Assembly (NCBI GenBank): GCA_005884255.1
Contig: VBDL01000148.1
Location: forward strand, 1-6,787
DNA length: 6,787 bases
DNA from: Betaproteobacteria bacterium
Lineage (GTDB): Bacteria > Pseudomonadota > Gammaproteobacteria > Burkholderiales > Burkholderiaceae_C
Direction of reading: 5' to 3'
The position numbers and the translations under genes are program-made. Positions within the stretch are counted from its first letter, which is position 1. The number at the start of each line of letters is the position of its first letter. A model generated the notes under the pieces. It had not been told where the DNA came from, searched no databases, and saw only the letters and a program-made list of their open reading frames with translations. Of this stretch, positions 1-6,787 are shown piece by piece.

Positions 1-644
1 TGATCGTTGAAATCGACCAGCGTCCACGGCGCGTGCTTTTTGTGCGTGGCCTCGAGCATCGTGTCTCGCGCTCGGCCGTAGTCGGCATAACGCTCACGCG
101 CCTGCACGTCGATCTCCGACAGCTTCCAGCGCTTCAGCGGGTCGGCCAGGCGCTCGGCGAAACGCTCTTCCTGCTGCGCCTGGTCCACCGTCAGCCAGTA
201 CTTGAAGAGCAGCACGCCGTCGTCGACCAGCAGCCGCTCGAAGCGCGGCGCCTGCTCGAGAAAGGCCTTCACGTCGGTGGCACTGCAAAAGCCCATCACC
301 GCCTCGACGCCGGCGCGGTTGTACCAGCTGCGGTCGAAGAGGACGATCTCGCCGGCCGCCGGCAGATGCGGCACGTAGCGCTGGAAGTACCACTGCGTGC
401 GCTCGCGCTCGCTCGGCTTGTCGAGCGCGACCACGCGGCACTGGCGCGGATTCAGCGTCTCGCTGATCGCGTGCGCGACGCCGCCCTTGCCCGCCGTGTC
501 GCGCCCTTCCAGCAGCACGACGAGGCGCCGGCCGCTGTGCTGCAGCCAGCGCGCCACGTCAGCGAGTTCAAGGTGCAGAGGAGACAGGCGCTCGAGGTAC
601 TCGCTCTTGCCCAGCGGCTCGTCGGCCGATTTCTTCTTCGCCAT
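1..644 (-). CDS. ppk2: Polyphosphate kinase 2 (PPK2 family), 3' end cut by window edge
   Basis: PPK2 enzymes transfer phosphate between inorganic polyphosphate and nucleoside mono- or diphosphates in the cytoplasm. The frame starts at an ATG (644-642) and is open for 214 codons to the window edge. It begins MAKKKSADEP. A Walker A loop, GRDTAGKGG, lies at residues 47-55 after the beta strand LVVLLE. The family signature WYFQRYVPHLP is at about 85-95. The Walker B region LFDRSWYNRAGVE is at 102-114, followed by VMGFC. DPLKRWKLS is at 168-176. These are the conserved blocks of the PPK2 family (PF03976), and single-domain members usually run to about 230-300 residues, so most of the protein is visible. 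A weak Shine-Dalgarno (AGGGG, about 9 nt upstream) supports the start; a GTG two codons earlier is a possible alternative. The gene lies 76 bp after atpC, behind a terminator. The motifs resemble ADP-phosphorylating class I enzymes, but the class cannot be settled from this sequence alone. Confidence 0.94.
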   Translation of the reverse strand, partial: MAKKKSADEPLGKSEYLERLSPLHLELADVARWLQHSGRRLVVLLEGRDTAGKGGVAHAISETLNPRQCRVVALDKPSERERTQWYFQRYVPHLPAAGEIVLFDRSWYNRAGVEAVMGFCSATDVKAFLEQAPRFERLLVDDGVLLFKYWLTVDQAQQEERFAERLADPLKRWKLSEIDVQARERYADYGRARDTMLEATHKKHAPWTLVDFND

Positions 645-660
645 GCGCACACCCCTGGCC

Positions 661-700
661 AAAAAAAACAAAGCCCGTCCAGCTTGCGGCTGGCGGGCTT
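661..700 (-). terminator. Rho-independent terminator after atpC
   Basis: On the minus strand the arm AAGCCCGCCAGC (700-689), loop CGCAA (688-684) and arm GCTGGACGGGCTT (683-671) form a 12-bp stem with one bulged A (at 678). The stem is followed by TG and then eight T (668-661). This is a textbook intrinsic terminator. The plus-strand reading has no T-tract after the stem, so it works only for leftward transcription. It sits 20 bp past the atpC stop codon and should end the atp mRNA. Its T-tract ends 16 nt before the ppk2 ATG, so it also lies in the leader of ppk2. Confidence 0.9.
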
Positions 701-720
701 GCTTGGCAAGAGACGGCGAG

Positions 721-1137
721 TTACTTGCGCAGGAACTTGCGCAGCGCGGCGAGTTGCGCGGCCTGGATGGCCAACTCGCTCTGCGCCTTGGCGACATCGA
801 TGTCGCTCTTCGCATTGCGCAGCGCTTCCTCGGCGAGCTTCTTGGCCTCGGTGGCCTTGGCCTCGTCGAGATCCTTGCCGCGGATCGCGGTGTCGGCCAG
901 CACGGTGACTGTGCCCGGCTGCACCTCGAGGATGCCGCCGGCGACGAAGACGAACTCTTCCTCGCCGTTGTCGGCGCGCTCGATACGCACCGCGCCGGGA
1001 CGGATGCGCGTGATCAGCGGCGTGTGGCGCGGCAGGATGCCGAGCTCGCCGTTCTCGCCCGGCAGCGCGACGAACTTCGCCTCGCCGGAGAAGACCTGCT
1101 CCTCGGCGGAGACGACGTCGACATGAATGGTGGCCAT
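721..1137 (-). CDS. atpC: F1Fo ATP synthase subunit epsilon
   Basis: Epsilon is the small subunit of the F1 central stalk. It binds gamma and the c-ring and can inhibit ATP hydrolysis through its mobile C-terminal helices. The protein has 138 residues, the usual length. The N-terminal beta-sandwich covers about residues 1-85, with the conserved stretch GELGILPRHTPLIT at 30-43. The C-terminal helical hairpin runs from about 88 to the end (IRGKDLDEAKATEAKK, then an Ala/Gln-rich helix). The DLDEAKA motif has Lys where E. coli epsilon has Arg (DLDEARA). The position corresponds to the ATP-binding motif described for Bacillus epsilon, so nucleotide sensing is uncertain here. The start has GAGG 6 nt upstream. 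The gap from the atpD stop is only 13 bp, so translation is probably coupled. It is the last atp gene and is followed by the terminator. Confidence 0.98.
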   Translation of the reverse strand: MATIHVDVVSAEEQVFSGEAKFVALPGENGELGILPRHTPLITRIRPGAVRIERADNGEEEFVFVAGGILEVQPGTVTVLADTAIRGKDLDEAKATEAKKLAEEALRNAKSDIDVAKAQSELAIQAAQLAALRKFLRK

Positions 1138-1150
1138 GGCTTGCCTCGCC

Positions 1151-2551
1151 TTATTGGATCTTCTTGGCCTTCTCGATGACGTCGTCGATGGTGCCGACCA
1201 TGTAGAAAGCCTGCTCGGGCAGGTGGTCGCACTCGCCGTTGACGATCATCTTGAAGCCGCGGATGGTTTCCTTCAGCGGCACGTACTTGCCGGGCGAGCC
1301 GGTGAAGACTTCGGCCACGTGGAAGGGCTGCGACAGGAAGCGCTGGATCTTGCGCGCGCGCGCCACGGCCAGCTTGTCTTCCGGGCTCAGCTCATCCATG
1401 CCCAGGATCGCGATGATGTCGCGCAGCTCCTTGTAGCGCTGCAGCACGGCCTGCACCGAGCGGGTCGTGGTGTAGTGCTCTTCGCCGACCACGTTCGGGT
1501 CCACTTGACGCGACGTCGAGTCCAGCGGGTCCACCGCGGGGTAGATGCCCAGCGAGGCGATGTCGCGGCTCAGCACCACGGTGGCGTCCAGGTGCGCGAA
1601 GGTGGTGGCCGGGGACGGGTCAGTCAGGTCGTCCGCCGGCACGTACACGGCCTGGATCGACGTGATCGAGCCGACCTTGGTCGACGTGATGCGCTCTTGC
1701 AGGCGGCCCATTTCCTCGGCCAGCGTCGGCTGGTAGCCCACCGCGGACGGCATGCGGCCCAGCAGCGCGGACACTTCGGTGCCGGCCAGCGTGTAGCGAT
1801 AGATGTTGTCGACGAAGAACAGCACGTCGCGGCCTTCGTCGCGGAACGATTCGGCGATCGTCAGGCCGGTCAGCGCGACGCGCAGGCGGTTGCCCGGCGG
1901 CTCGTTCATCTGGCCGTAGACCATCGACACCTTCGACTCGCCGAGGTTGTCGAGCTTGACGACGCCCGACTCGGCCATCTCGTGATAGAAGTCGTTGCCC
2001 TCGCGGGTGCGCTCACCCACACCGGCGAACACCGACAGGCCCGAGTGTGCCTTGGCGATGTTGTTGATGAGCTCCATCATGTTCACGGTCTTGCCGACGC
2101 CGGCACCACCGAACAGGCCCACCTTGCCGCCCTTGGCGAACGGGCAGATCAGGTCGATCACCTTGATGCCGGTTTCGAGCAGCTCTTGCGAGGGGCTCAG
2201 CTCGTCATACGACGGCGCCTTGCGGTGGATCGGTGCCGTGAGCTCCTGGCTCACCGGGCCGCGCTCGTCGATCGGCGAGCCCAGCACGTCCATGATGCGG
2301 CCGAGCGTCGCCTTGCCCACCGGCACGGTGATCGGGTTGGCGGTGTTGCTCACCATCAGCCCGCGGCGCAGGCCTTCGGAGGAGCCCAGCGCAATGGTGC
2401 GCACGATGCCGTCGCCCAGCTGCTGCTGGACTTCGAGCGTCAGCGCGGTGCCTTCGAGCTTCAGCGCGTCATAGACCTTGGGCATCTGGTCGCGCGGGAA
2501 CTCCACGTCCACCACGGCGCCGATGCACTGAACGATCTTGCCTTGTGCCAT
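1151..2551 (-). CDS. atpD: F1Fo ATP synthase subunit beta (catalytic)
   Basis: Beta carries the three catalytic sites of F1 that make ATP from ADP and phosphate. The protein has 466 residues, against about 460 in E. coli. The N-terminal beta-barrel is at about 1-80. The Walker A loop GGAGVGKT is at 148-155. The catalytic glutamate lies in GERTREGND (E180, matching E. coli E181). The Walker B region FFVDN is at 245-249, followed by IYRYTLAGTEVSALLGR. The C-terminal lever motif reads DELSPED at 386-392, where E. coli has DELSEED. No essential residue is missing. The start ATG has AAGGA 7 nt upstream, and the gap from the atpG stop is 27 bp. The gene contains no TTA, CTA or TCA codon, as is usual for a highly expressed gene in a GC-rich genome. 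Confidence 0.99.
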   Translation of the reverse strand: MAQGKIVQCIGAVVDVEFPRDQMPKVYDALKLEGTALTLEVQQQLGDGIVRTIALGSSEGLRRGLMVSNTANPITVPVGKATLGRIMDVLGSPIDERGPVSQELTAPIHRKAPSYDELSPSQELLETGIKVIDLICPFAKGGKVGLFGGAGVGKTVNMMELINNIAKAHSGLSVFAGVGERTREGNDFYHEMAESGVVKLDNLGESKVSMVYGQMNEPPGNRLRVALTGLTIAESFRDEGRDVLFFVDNIYRYTLAGTEVSALLGRMPSAVGYQPTLAEEMGRLQERITSTKVGSITSIQAVYVPADDLTDPSPATTFAHLDATVVLSRDIASLGIYPAVDPLDSTSRQVDPNVVGEEHYTTTRSVQAVLQRYKELRDIIAILGMDELSPEDKLAVARARKIQRFLSQPFHVAEVFTGSPGKYVPLKETIRGFKMIVNGECDHLPEQAFYMVGTIDDVIEKAKKIQ

Positions 2552-2578
2552 TTTTCGTTCCTTCAGAGATTCAATTCG

Positions 2579-3457
2579 TTAGACCGCAGCGGCACCGCCG
2601 ACGATCTCGGACAGTTCCTTGGTGATCGCCGCCTGGCGCGTCTTGTTGTAGACGAGCTTCAGCTCCGCGATCAGGTTGCCGGCGTTGTCGGTGGCGGCCT
2701 TCATCGCGACCATGCGCGCCGATTGCTCGCTGGCCATGTTCTCGGCCACCGCCTGGTAGACCAGCGCCTCGATGTAGCGCGTGAGCAGCTCGTCGATCAC
2801 CGTCGCGGCATCGGGCTCGTAGATGTAGTCCCAGCCGTAGGCCTTCTTCTCCTCGGCGCTTTGCGTGAAGCGCGAGCCATCCAGCGGCAGCAGCTGCTCG
2901 ACCACCGGCTCCTGCTTCATCGTGTTGATGAAGCGCGTGTAGCAGAGGTAGACGCGGTCGATCTTGCCTTCGACGAAGGCATCGAGCATCACCTTCACCG
3001 GGCCGATCAGCTTTTCGAGCTGCGGCGCATCACCCAGGTGCGTGGCATGCGCCACGACCGCCGCGCCGATGCGGTTCAAGAAGCCCAGGCCCTTGTTGCC
3101 GATGGCCACCGCCTGCACGCCCTGGCCGGCGCCTTGCGCATCGCGCATCGCGTTGGTCACCGCGCGCAGCACGTTGGTGTTCAGGCCGCCGCACAAGCCC
3201 TTGTCGGTGCTGACGACGATGAAGCCCGACGCTTTCGGCGCCGCGGCCTCGCGCATGTAGGCCGATTGGTACTCGGGGTTCGCCTGCGCCAGGTTGGCCG
3301 TGATGTTGCGGATCTTGTCCGCATACGGCCGCGCTGCGCGCATGCGCTCCTGCGCCTTGCGCATCTTCGACGCGGCGACCATCTCCATGGCCTTGGTGAT
3401 CTTCTTGGTGTTCTCCACCGATTTGATCTTGCCGCGTATTTCCTTGCCGACCGCCAT
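2579..3457 (-). CDS. atpG: F1Fo ATP synthase subunit gamma
   Basis: Gamma is the rotating central shaft of F1, coupling c-ring rotation to conformational change in the alpha3beta3 hexamer. The protein has 292 residues, within the normal range. The N-terminal shaft helix contains the conserved ENTKKITKAMEMVAASKMRKAQ stretch in two parts (residues 15-24 and 25-36). The Rossmann-like middle domain contains STDKGLCGGLN at 83-93. The C-terminal shaft helix contains MASEQSARMVAMKAATDNA at 241-259 and ends ITKELSEIVGGAAAV. These N- and C-terminal helices are the hallmark of the family. A strong Shine-Dalgarno overlaps the atpA stop codon and fixes the start. It lies between atpA (12 bp gap) and atpD (27 bp gap), the standard place. 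Confidence 0.99.
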   Translation of the reverse strand: MAVGKEIRGKIKSVENTKKITKAMEMVAASKMRKAQERMRAARPYADKIRNITANLAQANPEYQSAYMREAAAPKASGFIVVSTDKGLCGGLNTNVLRAVTNAMRDAQGAGQGVQAVAIGNKGLGFLNRIGAAVVAHATHLGDAPQLEKLIGPVKVMLDAFVEGKIDRVYLCYTRFINTMKQEPVVEQLLPLDGSRFTQSAEEKKAYGWDYIYEPDAATVIDELLTRYIEALVYQAVAENMASEQSARMVAMKAATDNAGNLIAELKLVYNKTRQAAITKELSEIVGGAAAV

Positions 3458-3465
3458 GACGGTTG

Positions 3466-3469
3466 CTCC

Positions 3470-3471
<2 letters not shown>
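3466..3471 (-). promoter_or_regulatory. Shine-Dalgarno of atpG overlapping the atpA stop
   Basis: On the minus strand AAGGAG (3471-3466) lies 8 nt before the atpG ATG. Its two A bases are the last two of the atpA TAA stop codon (3472-3470). Ribosomes ending atpA therefore stop on the atpG ribosome binding site, which suggests translational coupling of alpha and gamma. The overlap is seen directly; the coupling is inferred. The atpE site shares the 11-mer AAGGAGCAACC. Confidence 0.8.
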
Positions 3472-5023
<1,552 letters not shown>

Positions 5024-5048
5024 GACTTCTCTCCTGGGCGCGCCGCCA

Positions 5049-5570
5049 TCAGGCGGTCAGAGCGACCTTCATCTGTTGCAGGCGGGCCTTCACCGAGGTG
5101 TCGAGCACCTCGTCGCCGACCACGACGCGAATGCCACCGATCAGTTCGGGATCGACCTCGACCGTCGCGTTGAGCTTGCGGCCGAAGCGCTTCTCCAGAG
5201 CCGCCACCACCTCCGCCAGCTTTGCAGCGTCGATCGCGAAGGCGCTGTACACCTTGGCGTCCGACACGCCCGACTGCGCGTTGACCAGCGCGTGGTACTG
5301 CGCGGCAATCTCCGGCAGCGCCGCGAGGCGGCCGTTGTCGATGATCGCGTGCAGCAGGTTCTGCGCGGCGGGCGACAGCGGCGTCTTCACGACATCGGCG
5401 ATCACGGCGTAGACCTGGTCGCGCGACACCTTGGGGTTGTCGGCGAACTGGCGCAGCTGCTCGTGCTTCGCGACGTCGGCGAGCGCCGCGACTTCGGCGG
5501 ACAAGTCACCCCGCGCGGCCTTGAACAAGGCCTCGGCGTAGGGGCGGGCGATGGTTGCAAGTTCGGCCAT
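5049..5570 (-). CDS. atpH: F1Fo ATP synthase subunit delta
   Basis: Delta is the peripheral-stalk cap that ties the b dimer to the top of the alpha3beta3 hexamer (the counterpart of mitochondrial OSCP). The protein has 173 residues, close to E. coli delta (177). The N-terminal six-helix domain begins ELATIARPYAEALFKAA. The C-terminal domain carries the most conserved part of the family, DPELIGGIRVVVGDEVLD at 140-157, followed by TSVKARLQQM. The start codon is 5 bp after the atpF stop. The best ribosome binding site, GGAG, lies 11 nt before the ATG, inside the end of atpF. That spacing is somewhat long, so delta translation probably depends on coupling to atpF. Confidence 0.98.
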   Translation of the reverse strand: MAELATIARPYAEALFKAARGDLSAEVAALADVAKHEQLRQFADNPKVSRDQVYAVIADVVKTPLSPAAQNLLHAIIDNGRLAALPEIAAQYHALVNAQSGVSDAKVYSAFAIDAAKLAEVVAALEKRFGRKLNATVEVDPELIGGIRVVVGDEVLDTSVKARLQQMKVALTA

Positions 5571-5575
5571 GGCGA

Positions 5576-6046
5576 TCAGAGCTCCGTGCGCAGACGACCC
5601 AGCAGGTCGGCGTGCGCCGCGGCGTTCACCTCCTTGCGGAGGATCGCTTCGGCACCCCGGACGGCGAGCGCGGCGACATCTTCGCGCAGCGCTTCGCGCG
5701 CCTTGACCATTTCCTGCGTGGCCTCGGCCTTCGCAGCGGCAACGATCTTGGCAGCCTCCTCGCTGGCGCGAGCCTTGGCTTCCTCGATCAGCGACTGCGC
5801 CAGGCGCTCGGCATCGGCCAGGCGCTTGGCCACGTCGTCACGCGCAGCCGACAGCTGCGACTCGACGCGTTGGTTGGCCGCAGCCAGATCGGCCTTCGCC
5901 TTGTCGGCCGCCGACAGACCGTCGGCGATCTTCTTGGCACGCTCGTCGAGCGCCGTCACGATGGGCGGCCACACGAATTTCATCGTGAACCACGCCAGGA
6001 TCAGGAAGACCACGAGCTGTGCAATCAGGGTTGCGTTCAGACTCAC
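5576..6046 (-). CDS. atpF: F1Fo ATP synthase subunit b, GTG start
   Basis: Subunit b forms the dimeric peripheral stalk that anchors F1 to the Fo a subunit. The protein has 156 residues, the same length as E. coli b. One N-terminal membrane helix spans about residues 5-25 (LIAQLVVFLILAWFTMKFVW), followed by PP and the tether region. The conserved Arg at position 36 (DERAKKIADGL) is present. From about residue 30 to 140 the protein is Ala-, Lys- and Glu-rich with the pattern of a long right-handed coiled coil, and it ends in an Ala-rich delta-binding part. The start is GTG (6046-6044), chosen because it gives the family N-terminus (M/V)SLNATLI and has AAGG 7 nt upstream. The gap to atpE is 50 bp and holds an inverted repeat. 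Confidence 0.98.
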   Translation of the reverse strand: MSLNATLIAQLVVFLILAWFTMKFVWPPIVTALDERAKKIADGLSAADKAKADLAAANQRVESQLSAARDDVAKRLADAERLAQSLIEEAKARASEEAAKIVAAAKAEATQEMVKAREALREDVAALAVRGAEAILRKEVNAAAHADLLGRLRTEL

Positions 6047-6073
6047 GGCAACACCTTTCTATGCGAGTTGGGA

Positions 6074-6091
6074 CTTGAGCGAGCGCTCGAG
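6074..6091 (-). repeat. Inverted repeat in the atpE-atpF spacer
   Basis: On the minus strand CTCGAGCG (6091-6084) is followed, after two bases, by CGCTCAAG (6081-6074). The halves are complementary except for one C/A mismatch. Inside it is a perfect 10-base palindrome, CGAGCGCTCG (6089-6080). There is no T-tract, so it is not a terminator. It lies 5 bp past the atpE stop and 27 bp before the atpF start. A small RNA hairpin that protects or separates the atpE segment of the mRNA is possible but inferred. Confidence 0.4.
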
Positions 6092-6096
6092 GGCGA

Positions 6097-6345
6097 TCAA
6101 TGCAGAACGAACGGGTTGGCGAACGCGAACATCATCGCGATACCAACGCCGATGATGAACGCCGCGTCGATCAGGCCGGCCAGCACGAACATCTTCACTT
6201 GCAGTTCGTTCATCAGCTCGGGTTGGCGAGCGGCCGATTCCAGGTATTTGCTGCCCATGATGCCGATACCGATACAGGCACCGATGGCGCCCAGCCCAAC
6301 GATCAGGCCGGCGGCCAGAGCGACAAAACCCAACACGTGTTCCAT
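6097..6345 (-). CDS. atpE: F1Fo ATP synthase subunit c (proteolipid)
   Basis: Subunit c is a two-helix hairpin whose copies form the proton-driven rotor ring of Fo. The protein has 82 residues. Helix 1 covers about 5-36 and carries the glycine-rich packing motif GLIVGLGAIGACIGIGIMG (13-31). The polar loop ARQP is at 39-42 and contacts gamma and epsilon. Helix 2 covers about 50-78, with the ion-binding carboxylate D60 in LAGLIDAAFIIGVG (E. coli D61). The residues around D60 are non-polar (Ala61, Ala62), without the Gln/Glu/Ser-Thr set of sodium-binding c subunits, so protons are the likely ion. A strong AAGGAG lies 5 nt before the ATG, behind an AT-rich leader, which fits the need for many more copies of c than of the other subunits. 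Confidence 0.98.
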   Translation of the reverse strand: MEHVLGFVALAAGLIVGLGAIGACIGIGIMGSKYLESAARQPELMNELQVKMFVLAGLIDAAFIIGVGIAMMFAFANPFVLH

Positions 6346-6404
6346 GGTTGCTCCTTCTTAGGATTTAAGTGAAAAGTGAAACGGGAAAGAGTGAGAAGCG
6401 CTTA
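6346..6404 (-). promoter_or_regulatory. AT- and pyrimidine-rich translation leader of atpE
   Basis: This 59-bp atpB-atpE spacer is about 42% GC, clearly lower than the flanking genes. On the minus strand it is pyrimidine-rich and poor in G, with a tandem TTCACTT repeat in the middle. It ends in AAGGAG, 5 nt from the atpE ATG. E. coli atpE has a known U-rich translational enhancer in the equivalent spacer that raises subunit c synthesis. The position and base content match that role, but the enhancer function here is inferred. The ribosome binding site itself is clear. Confidence 0.5.
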
Positions 6405-6787
6405 TCAGTGCGCGTCGTGTGCCTGACCGACGTAGACCAGGGTCAGCATCATGAAGATGAAGGCCTGCAGCAAGACGATCAGGATGTGGAAGATGGCCCA
6501 CGCGGTGCCGGCGATCACGTGGCCGAGCCACAGCGTGATGCCGGTGGCCGAGCCGAAGCCGGCCGCGCCCATCAAGGCGATCAGCATGAACACCAGCTCG
6601 CCGGCGTACATGTTGCCGAACAGACGCATGCCGTGCGACAGGGTCTTGGCGAAGAACTCGACCATCTGCATCGGGAAGTTGGCGACGCTCATCAACAGGA
6701 ACAGCAGCCAGCTGAGCGGGTTGCCGGTGATCTTGGCGCTGCCGAAGGGCGCCGAGATCAGCTCGTGGCCCCAGCCGCCGAGGCCCT
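6405..6787 (-). CDS. atpB: F1Fo ATP synthase subunit a, C-terminal part only
   Basis: Subunit a forms the two proton half-channels of Fo beside the c-ring. The window holds the last 126 residues; the N-terminus lies beyond the right edge. The visible part starts GLGGWGHELISAPFG. It contains the essential arginine in SHGMRLFGNMYAGEL (codon at 6626-6624, equivalent to E. coli R210). The acidic residue of YAGEL (E. coli E219), the histidine of AIFHIL (H245) and the glutamine of LLQAFIFM (Q252) are also present. At least three hydrophobic helices can be seen. The protein ends VGQAHDAH with a TGA stop followed directly in frame by TAA (6404-6402), a tandem stop. It is the first gene of the operon inside this window, 59 bp upstream of atpE. 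Confidence 0.98.
   Translation of the reverse strand, partial: GLGGWGHELISAPFGSAKITGNPLSWLLFLLMSVANFPMQMVEFFAKTLSHGMRLFGNMYAGELVFMLIALMGAAGFGSATGITLWLGHVIAGTAWAIFHILIVLLQAFIFMMLTLVYVGQAHDAH

Noticed and set aside
94..709. Minus-strand frames at 94-441 and 452-709 that overlap ppk2.
   Set aside because: They are out of frame with ppk2, Arg-rich and without motifs, while the ppk2 frame carries complete Walker and PPK2 signatures. The second also crosses the terminator.
33..908. Plus-strand open frame of 291 codons at the left end.
   Set aside because: It runs antisense through ppk2, the terminator and part of atpC, all of which are well supported on the minus strand.
6396..6403. Eight-base palindrome AAGCGCTT just after the atpB stop.
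   Set aside because: Too short to form a stable hairpin with a proper loop, no T-tract, and expected by chance in a window of this size.

Overview
The window is the 3' part of a bacterial F1Fo ATP synthase operon, followed by a polyphosphate kinase 2 gene. Every gene lies on the minus strand. Read in the direction of transcription (high to low coordinates), the order is atpB (a, 3' part only), atpE (c), atpF (b), atpH (delta), atpA (alpha), atpG (gamma), atpD (beta), atpC (epsilon). Then come an intrinsic terminator and ppk2, which is cut by the left window edge. The B-E-F-H-A-G-D-C order is the classical proteobacterial one, and atpI, if present, would lie beyond the right edge.

The organism is most likely a high-GC betaproteobacterium of the order Burkholderiales. 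The reasons are strong GC bias at third codon positions, an 82-residue c subunit ending in FANPFVLH, a beta subunit reading DELSPED where E. coli has DELSEED, and overall protein similarity to Burkholderiales as I remember it. This is from memory of the families, not from a search. All proteins look intact, with their key catalytic or proton-path residues present, and I see no mobile element, CRISPR array, tRNA or rRNA.

Layout: 1-644 ppk2 (214 residues visible, C-terminus missing); 661-700 rho-independent terminator for the minus strand; 721-1137 atpC; 1151-2551 atpD; 2579-3457 atpG; 3470-5023 atpA; 5049-5570 atpH; 5576-6046 atpF (GTG start); 6047-6096 spacer with an inverted repeat; 6097-6345 atpE; 6346-6404 AT-rich, pyrimidine-rich leader of atpE; 6405-6787 atpB. 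Gaps between atp genes run from 5 to 59 bp and most starts have a clear Shine-Dalgarno sequence, so a single polycistronic mRNA with local translational coupling is likely. No stretch longer than 300 bases lacks a gene.

Functionally, a, b and c form the membrane Fo proton channel and rotor ring. Alpha, beta, gamma, delta and epsilon form the catalytic F1 part. The PPK2 next door moves phosphate between polyphosphate and nucleotides, a second way of making or storing high-energy phosphate. The least ordinary point in the window is the terminator, whose U-tract ends only 16 nt before the ppk2 start codon. That leaves no room for a promoter between them, so ppk2 expression must pass through the terminator. 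Otherwise this is a conserved housekeeping region and I do not see a new system in it.
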